A DNA stretch of 43,850 bases from Klenkia terrae (GTDB lineage Bacteria; Actinomycetota; Actinomycetes; Mycobacteriales; Geodermatophilaceae). This document shows, in pieces, positions 8,068-15,689 of the stretch. The position numbers and the translations under genes are program-made. The stretch lies in NCBI RefSeq assembly GCF_900491935.1, contig NZ_UEXK01000004.1, forward strand, positions 4,166,190 through 4,210,039. Direction: 5' to 3'. Position 1 is the first letter of the stretch, and each line of letters starts with the position of its first letter. A model generated the notes under the pieces. It searched no databases. It saw only the letters and a list, made by a program, of their open reading frames with translations, and had not been told where the DNA came from.

Positions 8068-9003
8068 TCAGTCGGTGTCGCGGCTGCGGCGGTCCTGCTC
8101 GGCGAGGAAGGCCTCGATCTGGTCGGCCATCTCGTCGCCGGTGGGCACCTCGCCGCTGGAGCCCAGCAGCCCGGTGCCCTCGCGGGCGGCGGTGAAGTTG
8201 TCGAACTGGGCCTCGAGCTGGGCCACCACAGCGGTGTTCTCCTCGGAGCGGCCGATCTGCTCGTCGATCTCCGAGCGGTGGGTGCGGGCCGCCTCCTCCA
8301 GCGTCTCGGTGGGCAGGTGCAGCCCGGTGAGCGTGGCCAGGTGCTCCAGCAGGGTCAGGGAGGCGGCCGGGTAGGTGGCCGAGGCCAGGTAGTGCGGTAC
8401 GTGGGCGGCCACGCCGAGGGCGTCGACGCCGGCCTCGCCCGCGCGCAGCTCCAGCAGGGCGCCGGCGCTGCCCGGGATCCGCATCTCGCCCCAGTAGACG
8501 GGGTAGGAGGCAATCAGGTCCCGCCGGGTGGCGTGCGCGGTGACCGTGACCGGGCGGGTGTGCGGCACCGGCATCGGGATCGCCTGCAGCATCACCATCC
8601 GGGTCACCCCGAGGGTCTCGACCAGGCCGAGGACGGCGGTGGTGAACCGCTCCCAGGCGAAGTCCGGCTCGGCGCCGTGCAGCAGCAGGAACGGGGTGCC
8701 GCCGTCGTCGTCGACGGCGTAGAGGGTGATCTCCGGGGCGGCGAAGGACTCGTAGTGGTCGCCGGAGAAGGTGATCCGCGGCCGGTGGCCCCGGTAGTCG
8801 ACCAGGGCGTCGGCGTCGAACTTCGCGACGACCTCGTGCGGCAGGGTGGCCAGCAGGTGCGACCCGGCCAGGGCGCCGGCGTGCGCGGCGTCGTACTCAC
8901 CGGCCAGGTCGTGCACGAGCACCAGCTCGTCGGCGGCGGTGCGCTCGACCAGCCGCTCGTGGGCGGGCAGCAGTTCGACGAGGTCCTCGGGACGCTGTGG
9001 CAC
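8068..9003 (-). CDS. PAC2 family protein
   Basis: This is a 311-residue PAC2-fold protein related to archaeal and eukaryotic proteasome-assembly chaperones and to mycobacterial Rv2125. Visible family features are the N-terminal LVLVHDLAGEYDAAHAG, FLLLHGAEPDFAWERF in the middle and ALGVAAHVPHYLA. The C-terminus is charged and probably helical. The start GTG 9003 is chosen because GGAGGG lies 7 nt upstream. The open frame extends further into the neighbouring gene, but those residues are not family-like. Actinobacteria with proteasomes usually carry PAC2 paralogues, but their role is not settled. No proteasome genes are nearby. Confidence 0.86.
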   Translation of the reverse strand: MPQRPEDLVELLPAHERLVERTAADELVLVHDLAGEYDAAHAGALAGSHLLATLPHEVVAKFDADALVDYRGHRPRITFSGDHYESFAAPEITLYAVDDDGGTPFLLLHGAEPDFAWERFTTAVLGLVETLGVTRMVMLQAIPMPVPHTRPVTVTAHATRRDLIASYPVYWGEMRIPGSAGALLELRAGEAGVDALGVAAHVPHYLASATYPAASLTLLEHLATLTGLHLPTETLEEAARTHRSEIDEQIGRSEENTAVVAQLEAQFDNFTAAREGTGLLGSSGEVPTGDEMADQIEAFLAEQDRRSRDTD

Positions 9004-9118
9004 GGTCGGGCCCTCCTGGTGGTTCGACGGTTCTCCCCGGATCAGCCCCGGCGGGCCGCGTGGCATTCCCATCGTCCTCGCCTCGCGGCCCGGAGGGGTG
9101 ACGGGCAGGCTCGTCGGC

Positions 9119-9385
9119 ATGGCGGACGACGGCACCGACGAGCTGGGCGGGCGGCTGGAGCGCCGGATCGAGGAGCTGCTGGACGGGCGGGCGGCGACGT
9201 CGTCCATCTGCCCGTCGGACGCCGCGCGGGCCGAGGACCCCGACGACTGGCGGGACCTGATGCCGGCGGCCCGGGACGCCGCGGGCCGGTTGGCGGCCCG
9301 CGGCGCGGTGCAGGTGACCCAGCGGGGCGAGGTCGTCGACGTCGCCACCGCCCGCGGGCCCGTGCGGATCCGCCGCCCGCGCTAG
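9119..9385 (+). CDS. DUF3253 protein
   Basis: This is a small 88-residue protein with the full DUF3253 pattern: an N-terminal RRIEELLDGR helix, SSICPSDAARA, DDWRDLMPAARDAA, and a terminal VTQRGEVVDVATARGPVRI. The fold looks like a small winged helix, but no function is known. ATG 9119 is the start; no clear Shine-Dalgarno sequence precedes it. Its TAG stop (9383-9385) overlaps the TAG stop of the convergent AI-2E-type gene within the palindrome CTAG. Confidence 0.85.
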   Translation: MADDGTDELGGRLERRIEELLDGRAATSSICPSDAARAEDPDDWRDLMPAARDAAGRLAARGAVQVTQRGEVVDVATARGPVRIRRPR

Positions 9386-10665
9386 TCGCGGACGGGCTCG
9401 GCGCTGCGGGTGAGCCGGGCACCCTCGGCGTCGCCGACGAGCTCGGGCACCCGCCCGTCGTCGTCGCGCTCGGGGTGCCGGCCGTCGAGCTGGTCCCGGG
9501 CGTAGCGGTAGCCGACGGCCAGCAGCGCGGCGACCGGCACGGCCAGGAAGGCGCCGATGATGCCGGCCAGGCTGGACCCGGCGGTGACGGCCAGGATCAC
9601 GACGCCGGCGTGCAGCTTGAGGCCCCGGCCCTGCAGGATCGGCTGCAGCACGTTGCCCTCGACCTGCTGGACGACGACCACGATCAGCAGCACCCAGACC
9701 GCGGTGCTGAACCCGTTGCTCACCAGGGCGATCAGCACGGCGAAGCCACCGGCCACGAAGGCGCCGATGATCGGGATGAACGCGGCGAAGAAGGTGATGA
9801 CCGCCAGCGGCAGCACCAGGGGCACGCCGAGGACCAGCAGGCCGATGCCGATGCCCAGGGCGTCGATGAAGCCGACGAGGGCCTGCTGCCGGATGAACTC
9901 CGACAGGGTCCGCCAGCTCTGGTGGGAAAGCTCGGCGACGTGCGGGGCGGCGCGCGGTCCGGTCTGCGCGGCCAGCCAGGGCAGGAAGCGCGGGCCGTCC
10001 TTGAGGAAGAAGAAGGCCAGCACCAGGGCCAGCACGAGGTTCACCAGGCCGGTGCCGACCGCGCTGGCCCCGGTGAGGGCGAAGTTCGCGATGTCGCCCG
10101 CGCTGGACTGCAGCCGGTTGATCGCGTCGTCGACGTACTCGCCGATCTGCTCCTGGCCCAGGTTGAACGGCGGCCCCGACAGCCAGTCCTGCACGCTCTG
10201 CAGGCCCGAGCTGACCCCGGTGGCCAGGTCGTTGACCTGGGAGACCACCGGCGGTGCGATGGCCGCGATGATGCCGACGAACGCCGCCAGGAACAGCACG
10301 ACCGTGGTCAGCGCGGCCAGCGCGGGCGGGAACTTGCCGCGGCGCAGCAGCTTGGTCAGCGGCCACATCACGGTGGAGAACAGCAGCCCGAGGACGACGG
10401 GCAGCAGCACCGGCGCCCAGAGCACGCCCAGCACGTACCCGATCACCACGACCGCCCCGGTGACCAGGAGCAACCGCCAGGAGAAGGTCGCCAGCACCTG
10501 GGTCGCGGCGCTGAGCCGGGCGGCGCGCTCGGGGCCGGGCACCGGCGCGCTGGTCTCCGAGGGGGGCTCGCCGGAGTCGTCGTGGAAGTCCGCGGGCGGC
10601 AGGGCGGACGCTGCGGTGCTGCCCCCGGTGGGTGGGCCGTCGGTGTCCTGCGGGTCGTCGGCCAT
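9382..10665 (-). CDS. AI-2E family transporter
   Basis: This 427-residue protein of the AI-2 exporter superfamily (TqsA/YdiK-like) has about seven to eight hydrophobic segments. A charged cytoplasmic N-terminus (about 60 residues) precedes paired helices near 68-110. A large loop with coiled SQVNDLATGVSSGLQSVQD follows, then further helices containing FFFLKDG, FIDALGIGIG and EGNVLQPILQGRG, all typical of the family. Family members export small signals or act as Na+/H+ antiporters, so the substrate cannot be named. ATG 10665 (MADDPQDTDG) is the start, with no strong Shine-Dalgarno sequence visible. The stop shares CTAG with DUF3253. Confidence 0.88.
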   Translation of the reverse strand: MADDPQDTDGPPTGGSTAASALPPADFHDDSGEPPSETSAPVPGPERAARLSAATQVLATFSWRLLLVTGAVVVIGYVLGVLWAPVLLPVVLGLLFSTVMWPLTKLLRRGKFPPALAALTTVVLFLAAFVGIIAAIAPPVVSQVNDLATGVSSGLQSVQDWLSGPPFNLGQEQIGEYVDDAINRLQSSAGDIANFALTGASAVGTGLVNLVLALVLAFFFLKDGPRFLPWLAAQTGPRAAPHVAELSHQSWRTLSEFIRQQALVGFIDALGIGIGLLVLGVPLVLPLAVITFFAAFIPIIGAFVAGGFAVLIALVSNGFSTAVWVLLIVVVVQQVEGNVLQPILQGRGLKLHAGVVILAVTAGSSLAGIIGAFLAVPVAALLAVGYRYARDQLDGRHPERDDDGRVPELVGDAEGARLTRSAEPVRD

Positions 10666-10746
10666 GGCTTGATCCCAGCACACCCCGGGGGCGCGCACAG
10701 GTCGGGAGGGCCCGGCCGCGACGGGCGCGGTGTCGGACCCCCGTCG

Positions 10747-10752
10747 TAGCGT
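10747..10752 (+). promoter_or_regulatory. -10 box, leaderless start of the PPOX gene
   Basis: TAGCGT ends 6 nt before the ATG at 10759 and no Shine-Dalgarno sequence lies between them. The transcript would begin at or next to the start codon. Confidence 0.45.
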
Positions 10753-10758
10753 CCGGGC

Positions 10759-11226
10759 ATGCCGAAGACCGCGACCGCCGACCGCGTCGACCTCGAGGGC
10801 CTCGTCGCCTTCCTCCGCCCCCGCCACAAGGCGCTGCTGATGACCCGCCGCGGGGACGGCGAGCCGCAGATCTCGCCGGTCAGCTGCGGGGTGGACGCCG
10901 CGGGCCGGATCGTGGTGTCCACCTACCCGCAGCGGGCGAAGACCAGGAACGCCCGGCGCGACGAGCGGGTCACCGTGGTCGTGCTGTCGGATGACTTCGA
11001 CGGCCCCTGGGTGCAGGTCGACGGCACCGCCGAGGTGCTGGACCTGCCCGAGTCGGTCGAGCCGCTGGTGGAGTACTTCCGGTCGATCAGCGGCGAGCAC
11101 CCCGACTGGGACGAGTACCGGGCGGCGATGCACCGGCAGGGCAAGTCGCTGATCCGGGTCACCCCGGTGCGGTGGGGGCCGGTCGCGACCGGCGGCTTCC
11201 CGCCCGAGCTGGCCGACAAGGATTGA
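10759..11226 (+). CDS. PPOX-class F420-dependent oxidoreductase
   Basis: This 155-residue split-barrel flavin/deazaflavin-binding protein belongs to the pyridoxamine-phosphate-oxidase-like superfamily (FDOR group). Typical elements are ALLMTRRGDGEPQISPVSCG near the N-terminus, then STYPQRAKTRNARRDERV, whose basic residues contact the cofactor phosphate in relatives, and VDGTAEVLDL. The length fits F420-binding FDOR-B members. The natural substrate is unknown. The gene appears to be transcribed alone. Confidence 0.85.
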   Translation: MPKTATADRVDLEGLVAFLRPRHKALLMTRRGDGEPQISPVSCGVDAAGRIVVSTYPQRAKTRNARRDERVTVVVLSDDFDGPWVQVDGTAEVLDLPESVEPLVEYFRSISGEHPDWDEYRAAMHRQGKSLIRVTPVRWGPVATGGFPPELADKD

Positions 11227-11227
11227 G

Positions 11228-11261
11228 GCTTGCGCAGGGCTGAGGCAAGCTGTCATGCTTG
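11228..11261 (+). promoter_or_regulatory. Promoter/operator region of the SatD-HTH operon
   Basis: Three GCTTG-type elements alternate in direction: GCTTG at 11228, CAAGC at 11246 and GCTTG at 11257. The last two form an inverted repeat (CAAGC-N6-GCTTG). TTGCGC (11230-11235) and CATGCT (11254-11259), 18 nt apart, could be the -35 and -10 boxes of a leaderless start at GTG 11266. The repeat covers the -10 box, as expected for an autorepressor site. Confidence 0.45.
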
Positions 11262-11265
11262 ACGG

Positions 11266-11859
11266 GTGCCGTTCGTGCTGACCATCGACCAGCGGGGGAG
11301 CCGGCGCGGCCCCGACCGGGTGGCCGGCGCCCTCGACGTCCTCGCCGACGTCCCGGTGGTGCTGGGCTTCGAGCGGACGGCCGGCGACGAGTTCCAGGGC
11401 GTGCTCGACCGACCGGCCGCCGTGGTCGACGTGCTGGTCAGGCTGGTCCGCGCCGGTGGCTGGAGCGTCGGGATCGGCGCGGGCCCGGTGCAGACCCCCT
11501 TGCCGGAGTCGACCCGGGCCGCGACCGGTCCGGCCTTCCTCGCCGCCCGGCGCGCCGTGGACACCGCGAAGACCCGGACGACGCGGCTGGCGGTGCAGGG
11601 CGTCGACCAGGAGGCCGCGGCAGACGCGCAGGCCCTGGCGACGGCGCTGGCGGTGCTGCTGCAGCGGCGCAGCCCGCAGGCGTGGGAGGCCATCGACCTG
11701 GTCGCCGCCGGCCGGACCCAGGCCGAGGCCGCCGCCGCGCTGGGCATCAGCCGGCAGGCCGTGGGCCAGCGTTTGGCCGCCGCGGCCAACGAGGTCGAGC
11801 AGGACCTGCACCCGGTGCTCGCGCGGCTGCTCGGCCGGGCCGAGGGTGGTCGCCGGTGA
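11266..11859 (+). CDS. SatD-like protein with C-terminal helix-turn-helix
   Basis: This is a 197-residue protein. Residues 1-125 match the SatD family: VLTIDQRGSRRGPDR, then FERTAGDEFQGVLDRP and a GWSVGIGAGPV strand. The C-terminal part (about 135-185) has a sigma-region-4-like helix-turn-helix, AGRTQAEAAAALGISRQAVG. SatD proteins take their name from a streptococcal acid-tolerance (sat) operon and are found as HTH-containing regulators. DNA binding is therefore likely, but the signal is unknown. GTG 11266 lies directly after a putative promoter/operator, so the mRNA is probably leaderless. The membrane gene downstream overlaps it by GTGA, giving a two-gene operon. Confidence 0.75.
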   Translation: MPFVLTIDQRGSRRGPDRVAGALDVLADVPVVLGFERTAGDEFQGVLDRPAAVVDVLVRLVRAGGWSVGIGAGPVQTPLPESTRAATGPAFLAARRAVDTAKTRTTRLAVQGVDQEAAADAQALATALAVLLQRRSPQAWEAIDLVAAGRTQAEAAAALGISRQAVGQRLAAAANEVEQDLHPVLARLLGRAEGGRR

Positions 11860-12482
11860 GCGCCGTCGCCCTCGCGCTGCTGGTGGTGGCCACCGTGCTC
11901 GGGGGTCTGGCCGTGCGCCGGGTCGAGGTCGGCCGGGTGCCGCGCAGCCGGGTGCTCGTGGGGGTGCGCGGCGACCGGCGCCGGGGCACCGTGACCGCGG
12001 TGGTGCTGGTCGTGCTGGTGGCCGCGGCGGCCGGCGCCGCCTGGGCCGGCGACCCGGCCACCCCGTGGTTGCGCTCCACGGTGGCGCTCGCCGCCGTGGC
12101 CGCCGCCGGGCTGGGCGGGGGGCCGGTGGTGACCGCCGTGCTGGCCGCGGCGGACCCGGGCCGTGCGGTCGCCTCGGTCGGCAAGCCCCCCGGTACCGGT
12201 CCCGGTGCGGCCGGTGGGCTGGCCGGCGGGGCCGCCGGGGTGGCCGACCCCGACGTGCTGCGCGGCGGTGCCTGGATCGGGGTGCTCGAGCGGCTCGCGC
12301 TCACCGCCACCCTGCTGCTGGGCTGGCCCGAGGGTGTGCCGGTGGTGCTGGCGGTGAAGGGCCTGGGCCGGTTCGCCGAGCTCAAGGAGACCCCGGCGGC
12401 CGAGCGCTTCATCATCGGCACCCTGACCAGCGTGCTGTGGGCAGGCGCCTGCGCCGGGGTCGCCGTGCTCGCCGCCCGCTGA
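11856..12482 (+). CDS. Membrane protein coupled to SatD
   Basis: This 208-residue protein has about four to five hydrophobic segments: near residues 3-20, 46-66, 71-100, 145-165 and 187-207. Its most conserved-looking part is C-terminal: ERLALTATLLLGWPEGVPV, KGLGRFAELKE and AERFIIGTLTSVLWAGA. In other bacteria SatD genes are often paired with a small membrane protein (DUF3307 in Firmicutes). This protein fills the same position, but I cannot assign it to that family. The 4-nt overlap with the SatD gene indicates co-translation and a shared role, perhaps a sensor or effector at the membrane. Confidence 0.65.
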   Translation: MSAVALALLVVATVLGGLAVRRVEVGRVPRSRVLVGVRGDRRRGTVTAVVLVVLVAAAAGAAWAGDPATPWLRSTVALAAVAAAGLGGGPVVTAVLAAADPGRAVASVGKPPGTGPGAAGGLAGGAAGVADPDVLRGGAWIGVLERLALTATLLLGWPEGVPVVLAVKGLGRFAELKETPAAERFIIGTLTSVLWAGACAGVAVLAAR

Positions 12483-12495
12483 CCCGGGCCGCCCG

Positions 12496-14040
12496 TCAGT
12501 CGGAGAAGACCTCGATCTGGGCGCCCATCTCGACCAGCCGCTCGTAGAGCTGCTCGTAGCCGCGGGCGATGATGTCCACGTTGCGCAGCACCGAGGTGCC
12601 CTTGCAGGCCAGCATCGCCAGCAGGATGCAGACCGCGGGGCGCAGGGCCGGCGGGCAGACGATCTCGGCCGCCGACCAGTGCGTCGGGCCGGTGACCAGC
12701 ACCCGGTGCGGGTCCAGCAGCCGGACGTCGGCACCCAGCCGGGTCAGGTCCGACAGGTGGATGGCCCGGTTGTCGTAGACCCAGTCGTGGATCAGCGTGC
12801 CGCCGGTCGCGGTCGCCGCGATGACGGCGAAGAACGGCAGGTTGTCGATGTTGAGCCCAGGGAAGGGCATCGGGTGCACCTTGTCGATCGGCGCCTTGAG
12901 CTCCGAGGGGTGGATGGTCACGTCGACCAGCCGGGTGCGGCCGTTCTCGGCCGGGTACTCCGCGGACAGGTCGTAGCGCAGGCCCATCTCGCCCAGGATC
13001 GCCAGCTCGATCTCCAGGAACTCGATCGGCGCCCGGCACACGGTCAGCTCCGACCCGGTCACGATGCCCGCGGTCAGCAGGCTCATCGCCTCGACCGGGT
13101 CCTCGCTGGGGGTGTAGTCGACCTCGGCGTCGAGCTGGGTGCGCCCGTGCACGACCAGGGTGGTGGTGCCGAAGCCGTCGATCCGGACGCCGAGCAGCTC
13201 CAGGTACAGGCAGAGGTCCTGGACCATGTAGTTCGAGCTGGCGTTCCGGATCGTCGTCCGGCCGTCGTGCCGGGCCGCGGCCAGCAGCGCGTTCTCGGTG
13301 ACGGTGTCCCCGCGCTCGGTCAGCACGATGGTGCGGTCGCGGGCCTCGGGCTCGGTGACGGTGGCCTGGTACTCCCCGGCGTGCGCCTCGATCTCCAGCC
13401 CGAAGTGCCGCAGCGCGATCATGTGCGGCTCGATCGTGCGGGTGCCCAGGTCGCAGCCGCCGGCGTAGGGCAGCCGGAACTCCGGCTCCCGGTGGATCAG
13501 CGGGCCCAGGAACATGATGATGCTGCGGGTCCGGCGGGCCGCGTCGGCGTCGATGGCGGCCAGGTCGAGGGCCTCGGGGACGACGATGGTCAGGTCCCGG
13601 CCGGCGGTGTCCCAGGTCGCCTGGACGCCGATGGAGCGCAGCACGTCCAGGATCCGCTCGACCTCGACGATCCGGGCCACGTTGCGCAGGGTGGTGGTGC
13701 CCCGGTTCAGCAGCGAGGCGCACAGCAGGGCGACCGCGGCGTTCTTGCTGCTCTTCACCGTCACCGACCCGGACAGCGCACCGCCGCCGGTGACCCGCAG
13801 GTGGGTGGGCCCGCCGCGGCCGACGGTGATCAGCTCGCTGTCCAGCGCGGCGGACAGCCGGCCCAGCAGCTCCAGGGTGAGGTTCTGCGCGCCCTGCTCG
13901 ATCCGGGCGACGGCGCTCTGGCTGGTGCCCAGCCGCTCGGCGAGCTGGGTCTGCGTCAGGCCGTGGTGCCGGCGGGCATCGCGCACCAGGCTGCCGATCT
14001 GGCGCAGGGACTGACCGGTGGCTTCTTCGGTGAGGGACAT
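12496..14040 (-). CDS. XRE helix-turn-helix fused to MurA-like EPT enzyme
   Basis: This is a 514-residue fusion. Residues 11-70 are an XRE/Cro-type HTH (LVRDARRHHGLTQTQLAERL, then GTSQSAVARIEQG). Residues 78-514 are a UDP-GlcNAc 1-carboxyvinyltransferase (MurA) fold. By comparison with E. coli MurA, Lys99-Asn100 match the K22-N23 pair, Cys196 in AGGCDLGTR matches C115, Arg201 matches R120 and Arg467 matches R397. The D305 region differs: FPTD is replaced by FPGL (393-396). It is thus a divergent paralogue that may bind UDP-GlcNAc or a related ligand and regulate transcription, or still catalyse. A 16-bp palindrome covers its own promoter. Fusions of this type exist in actinobacteria, usually annotated simply as MurA. 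Confidence 0.85.
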   Translation of the reverse strand: MSLTEEATGQSLRQIGSLVRDARRHHGLTQTQLAERLGTSQSAVARIEQGAQNLTLELLGRLSAALDSELITVGRGGPTHLRVTGGGALSGSVTVKSSKNAAVALLCASLLNRGTTTLRNVARIVEVERILDVLRSIGVQATWDTAGRDLTIVVPEALDLAAIDADAARRTRSIIMFLGPLIHREPEFRLPYAGGCDLGTRTIEPHMIALRHFGLEIEAHAGEYQATVTEPEARDRTIVLTERGDTVTENALLAAARHDGRTTIRNASSNYMVQDLCLYLELLGVRIDGFGTTTLVVHGRTQLDAEVDYTPSEDPVEAMSLLTAGIVTGSELTVCRAPIEFLEIELAILGEMGLRYDLSAEYPAENGRTRLVDVTIHPSELKAPIDKVHPMPFPGLNIDNLPFFAVIAATATGGTLIHDWVYDNRAIHLSDLTRLGADVRLLDPHRVLVTGPTHWSAAEIVCPPALRPAVCILLAMLACKGTSVLRNVDIIARGYEQLYERLVEMGAQIEVFSD

Positions 14041-14048
14041 CGGGGGCG

Positions 14049-14069
14049 ACGATATCTCAGTTGTGAGAT
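14049..14069 (-). promoter_or_regulatory. Promoter and palindromic operator of the XRE-MurA gene
   Basis: ATCTCA-GTTG-TGAGAT (14054-14069) is a perfect inverted repeat of two 6-bp arms, a size typical of XRE repressor sites. On the minus strand it runs into TATCGT (14054-14049), a good -10 box 8 nt before ATG 14040. A repressor bound here would block transcription of its own gene, and could also affect the divergent hydrolase gene at 14107. Confidence 0.65.
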
Positions 14070-14094
14070 GGCTGCGGATCATCGGCGGTGGGGG

Positions 14095-14100
14095 TAGGAA
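14095..14100 (+). promoter_or_regulatory. -10-like box before the dienelactone hydrolase gene
   Basis: TAGGAA ends 6 nt before GTG 14107 and no ribosome binding site is present, which suggests a leaderless transcript. The 66-bp divergent region is shared with the XRE-MurA operator. Confidence 0.35.
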
Positions 14101-14106
14101 CGTCCC

Positions 14107-14859
14107 GTGTGCCACGACCACGACAGCCGCCCGCCCGCCGCCCCGCGCCCCGCCGGTGACGTCGTCGAGCGCGGGACCCTGACCCTCACCTCGGCCGACG
14201 GGAACACCTTCGCCGCGGCCTACGCGGCCCCCGTGCACCCCGCCGGGGTGGGGGTGGTCGTGCTGCCCGACGTCCGCGGCCTGCACCCGTACTACGTGGC
14301 CCTGGCCGAGCGGTTCGCCGAGGCCGGCCTGCCCGTCGTCGCGCTGGACTGGTTCGGCCGCACCGCCGGGCTGCCGGCCACCGGCACCCGCGAGGAGGAC
14401 TTCGACTGGGCGGCGCACGTGCCGCAGCTGACCGACGCCGGGGTGGACGCCGACGTCGCCGCCGCGGTCGGGTACCTGCGGCAGCGCAGCTCCGCCGACC
14501 TGCCGGTGGTCACGGTCGGGTTCTGCCTGGGCGGCAGCCACTCCTGGCGGCTGTCCGGCGGCGGCGCGGACCTGGCCGGCTGCGCGGGCTTCTACGGCAA
14601 GCCCGAGCGGGTCGGGGACGCCGCCGACCGGGCCGTGCTGCCCACGGTCATGCTCATCGGCGGCGCGGACTCGGCCACCCCGGTCGAGGACCAGCTGGCG
14701 CTGGCCGACCGCATGCGGGCCGCGGGGGCCGACGTCGACGCGGTGGTCTACGACGGCGCCCCGCACTCCTTCTTCGACCGGGGGTTCGCCGAGTGGGCGG
14801 GCGCCTGCGACGACGCCTGGGAGCACGTGCTCGCGCTGACCGAGCGGGTGGCGCGCTGA
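14107..14859 (+). CDS. Dienelactone hydrolase family protein
   Basis: This is a 250-residue alpha/beta-hydrolase. The catalytic triad is visible: Cys140 in VGFCLGGSHSW, Asp188 in LIGGADSATP and His220 in GAPHSFFD. The Cys nucleophile and these spacings are those of dienelactone hydrolase (carboxymethylenebutenolidase)-type proteins. The N-terminus has a His-rich CHDHDS start. Many such proteins lack a known substrate, and no chlorocatechol pathway genes are nearby, so hydrolysis of an unidentified lactone or ester is the fair call. It is transcribed divergently from the XRE-MurA gene and leads into the pentapeptide gene by a 4-nt overlap. Confidence 0.86.
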   Translation: MCHDHDSRPPAAPRPAGDVVERGTLTLTSADGNTFAAAYAAPVHPAGVGVVVLPDVRGLHPYYVALAERFAEAGLPVVALDWFGRTAGLPATGTREEDFDWAAHVPQLTDAGVDADVAAAVGYLRQRSSADLPVVTVGFCLGGSHSWRLSGGGADLAGCAGFYGKPERVGDAADRAVLPTVMLIGGADSATPVEDQLALADRMRAAGADVDAVVYDGAPHSFFDRGFAEWAGACDDAWEHVLALTERVAR

Positions 14860-15680
14860 GCGCCGTCGTCCCCGAGGCGCCCGACCACCTGCAGGCCGAC
14901 TGCACGCGCTGCGCGGCGCTGTGCTGCGTCGTGCCGGCGTTCTCCCGCGGTGCGGACTTCGCCCTGGACAAGCCGGCCGGGACGCCGTGCCCGAACCTGA
15001 CCGCCGACGACCGCTGCGGGGTGCACGACCGGCTGCGCCCGCTGGGGTTCCCCGGCTGCGTGGTCTACGACTGCTTCGGGGCCGGCCAGCACGTCACCGG
15101 CGCGGTGTTCCCGGGCCTGGACCGGCGCGACCGCACGGCCCTGCACCAGGTGTCGACGGTGTTCCCGGTCGTGCGGGCGCTGCAGGAGCTGCGCTGGCTG
15201 GTCCGGGCCGCCCGCGCGCTCGAGCTGCCCGCCGGGCTCGCCGCCGAGCTGGCCGCGGCGGAGGAGGACCTGGCCACCCGGGTGGCCCGGTCGGCCGCCG
15301 AGCTGCGCGGCACCGACGTCGACGCCGTCCGGGGCAGGGTGAACGGGCCGCTGACCCGGGCCGGGGCGCACGCCCGCCGGTCGGTCCGCCGTCCCCGGGA
15401 CCTGCGCGGCGCCGACCTGGTCGGCGCGGACCTGCGGGGTGCCGACCTGCGCGGTGCCGTGCTGCGCGGGGCGGTCCTGCTCGGTGCCGACCTGCGCCGG
15501 GCCGACCTGGGGCTGGCCGACCTGACCGGTGCCGACACCCGCGGGGCCCGGCTGGAGGGCGCGGACCTGCGGCGCTCGCTGTTCGTCACCCCGGCGCAGC
15601 TGGAGGCCGCCCGGGGCGACGCGGCCACCCGGCTCGACGACGGGGTCGCCCGACCCGCGCACTGGACCACCGGTGCCTAG
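14856..15680 (+). CDS. Cys-cluster plus pentapeptide-repeat protein
   Basis: This protein has about 274 residues in two parts. The N-terminus has a Cys-rich cluster (DCTRCAALCC, then TPCPNL, DDRCGVHDRL, FPGCVVYDC) resembling the CxxCxxxCC metal-chelate pattern of YkgJ-like proteins. Residues from about 180 to 235 are pentapeptide repeats of the A(D/V)LxG type, which fold into a right-handed quadrilateral helix. The start is uncertain: CTG 14856 overlaps the hydrolase stop (CTGA), while the only earlier in-frame standard start is GTG 14793, deep inside the hydrolase. CTG is chosen for spacing. The function is unknown; a metal-dependent scaffold is possible. Confidence 0.7.
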   Translation: MSAVVPEAPDHLQADCTRCAALCCVVPAFSRGADFALDKPAGTPCPNLTADDRCGVHDRLRPLGFPGCVVYDCFGAGQHVTGAVFPGLDRRDRTALHQVSTVFPVVRALQELRWLVRAARALELPAGLAAELAAAEEDLATRVARSAAELRGTDVDAVRGRVNGPLTRAGAHARRSVRRPRDLRGADLVGADLRGADLRGAVLRGAVLLGADLRRADLGLADLTGADTRGARLEGADLRRSLFVTPAQLEAARGDAATRLDDGVARPAHWTTGA

Positions 15681-15683
15681 GCT
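15678..15683 (+). promoter_or_regulatory. -10 box, leaderless start of the ankyrin gene
   Basis: TAGGCT overlaps the stop of the pentapeptide gene and ends 6 nt before GTG 15690. This may give the ankyrin/WapI-like pair its own promoter. Confidence 0.4.
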
Positions 15684-15689
15684 CGGCCG

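Noticed and set aside
8278-10749. A very long open frame on the plus strand across the PAC2 and AI-2E genes
   Set aside because: It is rich in Gly/Arg/Gln with no domain and is antisense to two genes with clear families. In such GC-rich DNA, stop codons are rare in the wrong frames.
15400-15580. Regular 15-bp periodicity suggesting a CRISPR-like array
   Set aside because: It encodes pentapeptide repeats in frame. There are no unique spacers of constant length.
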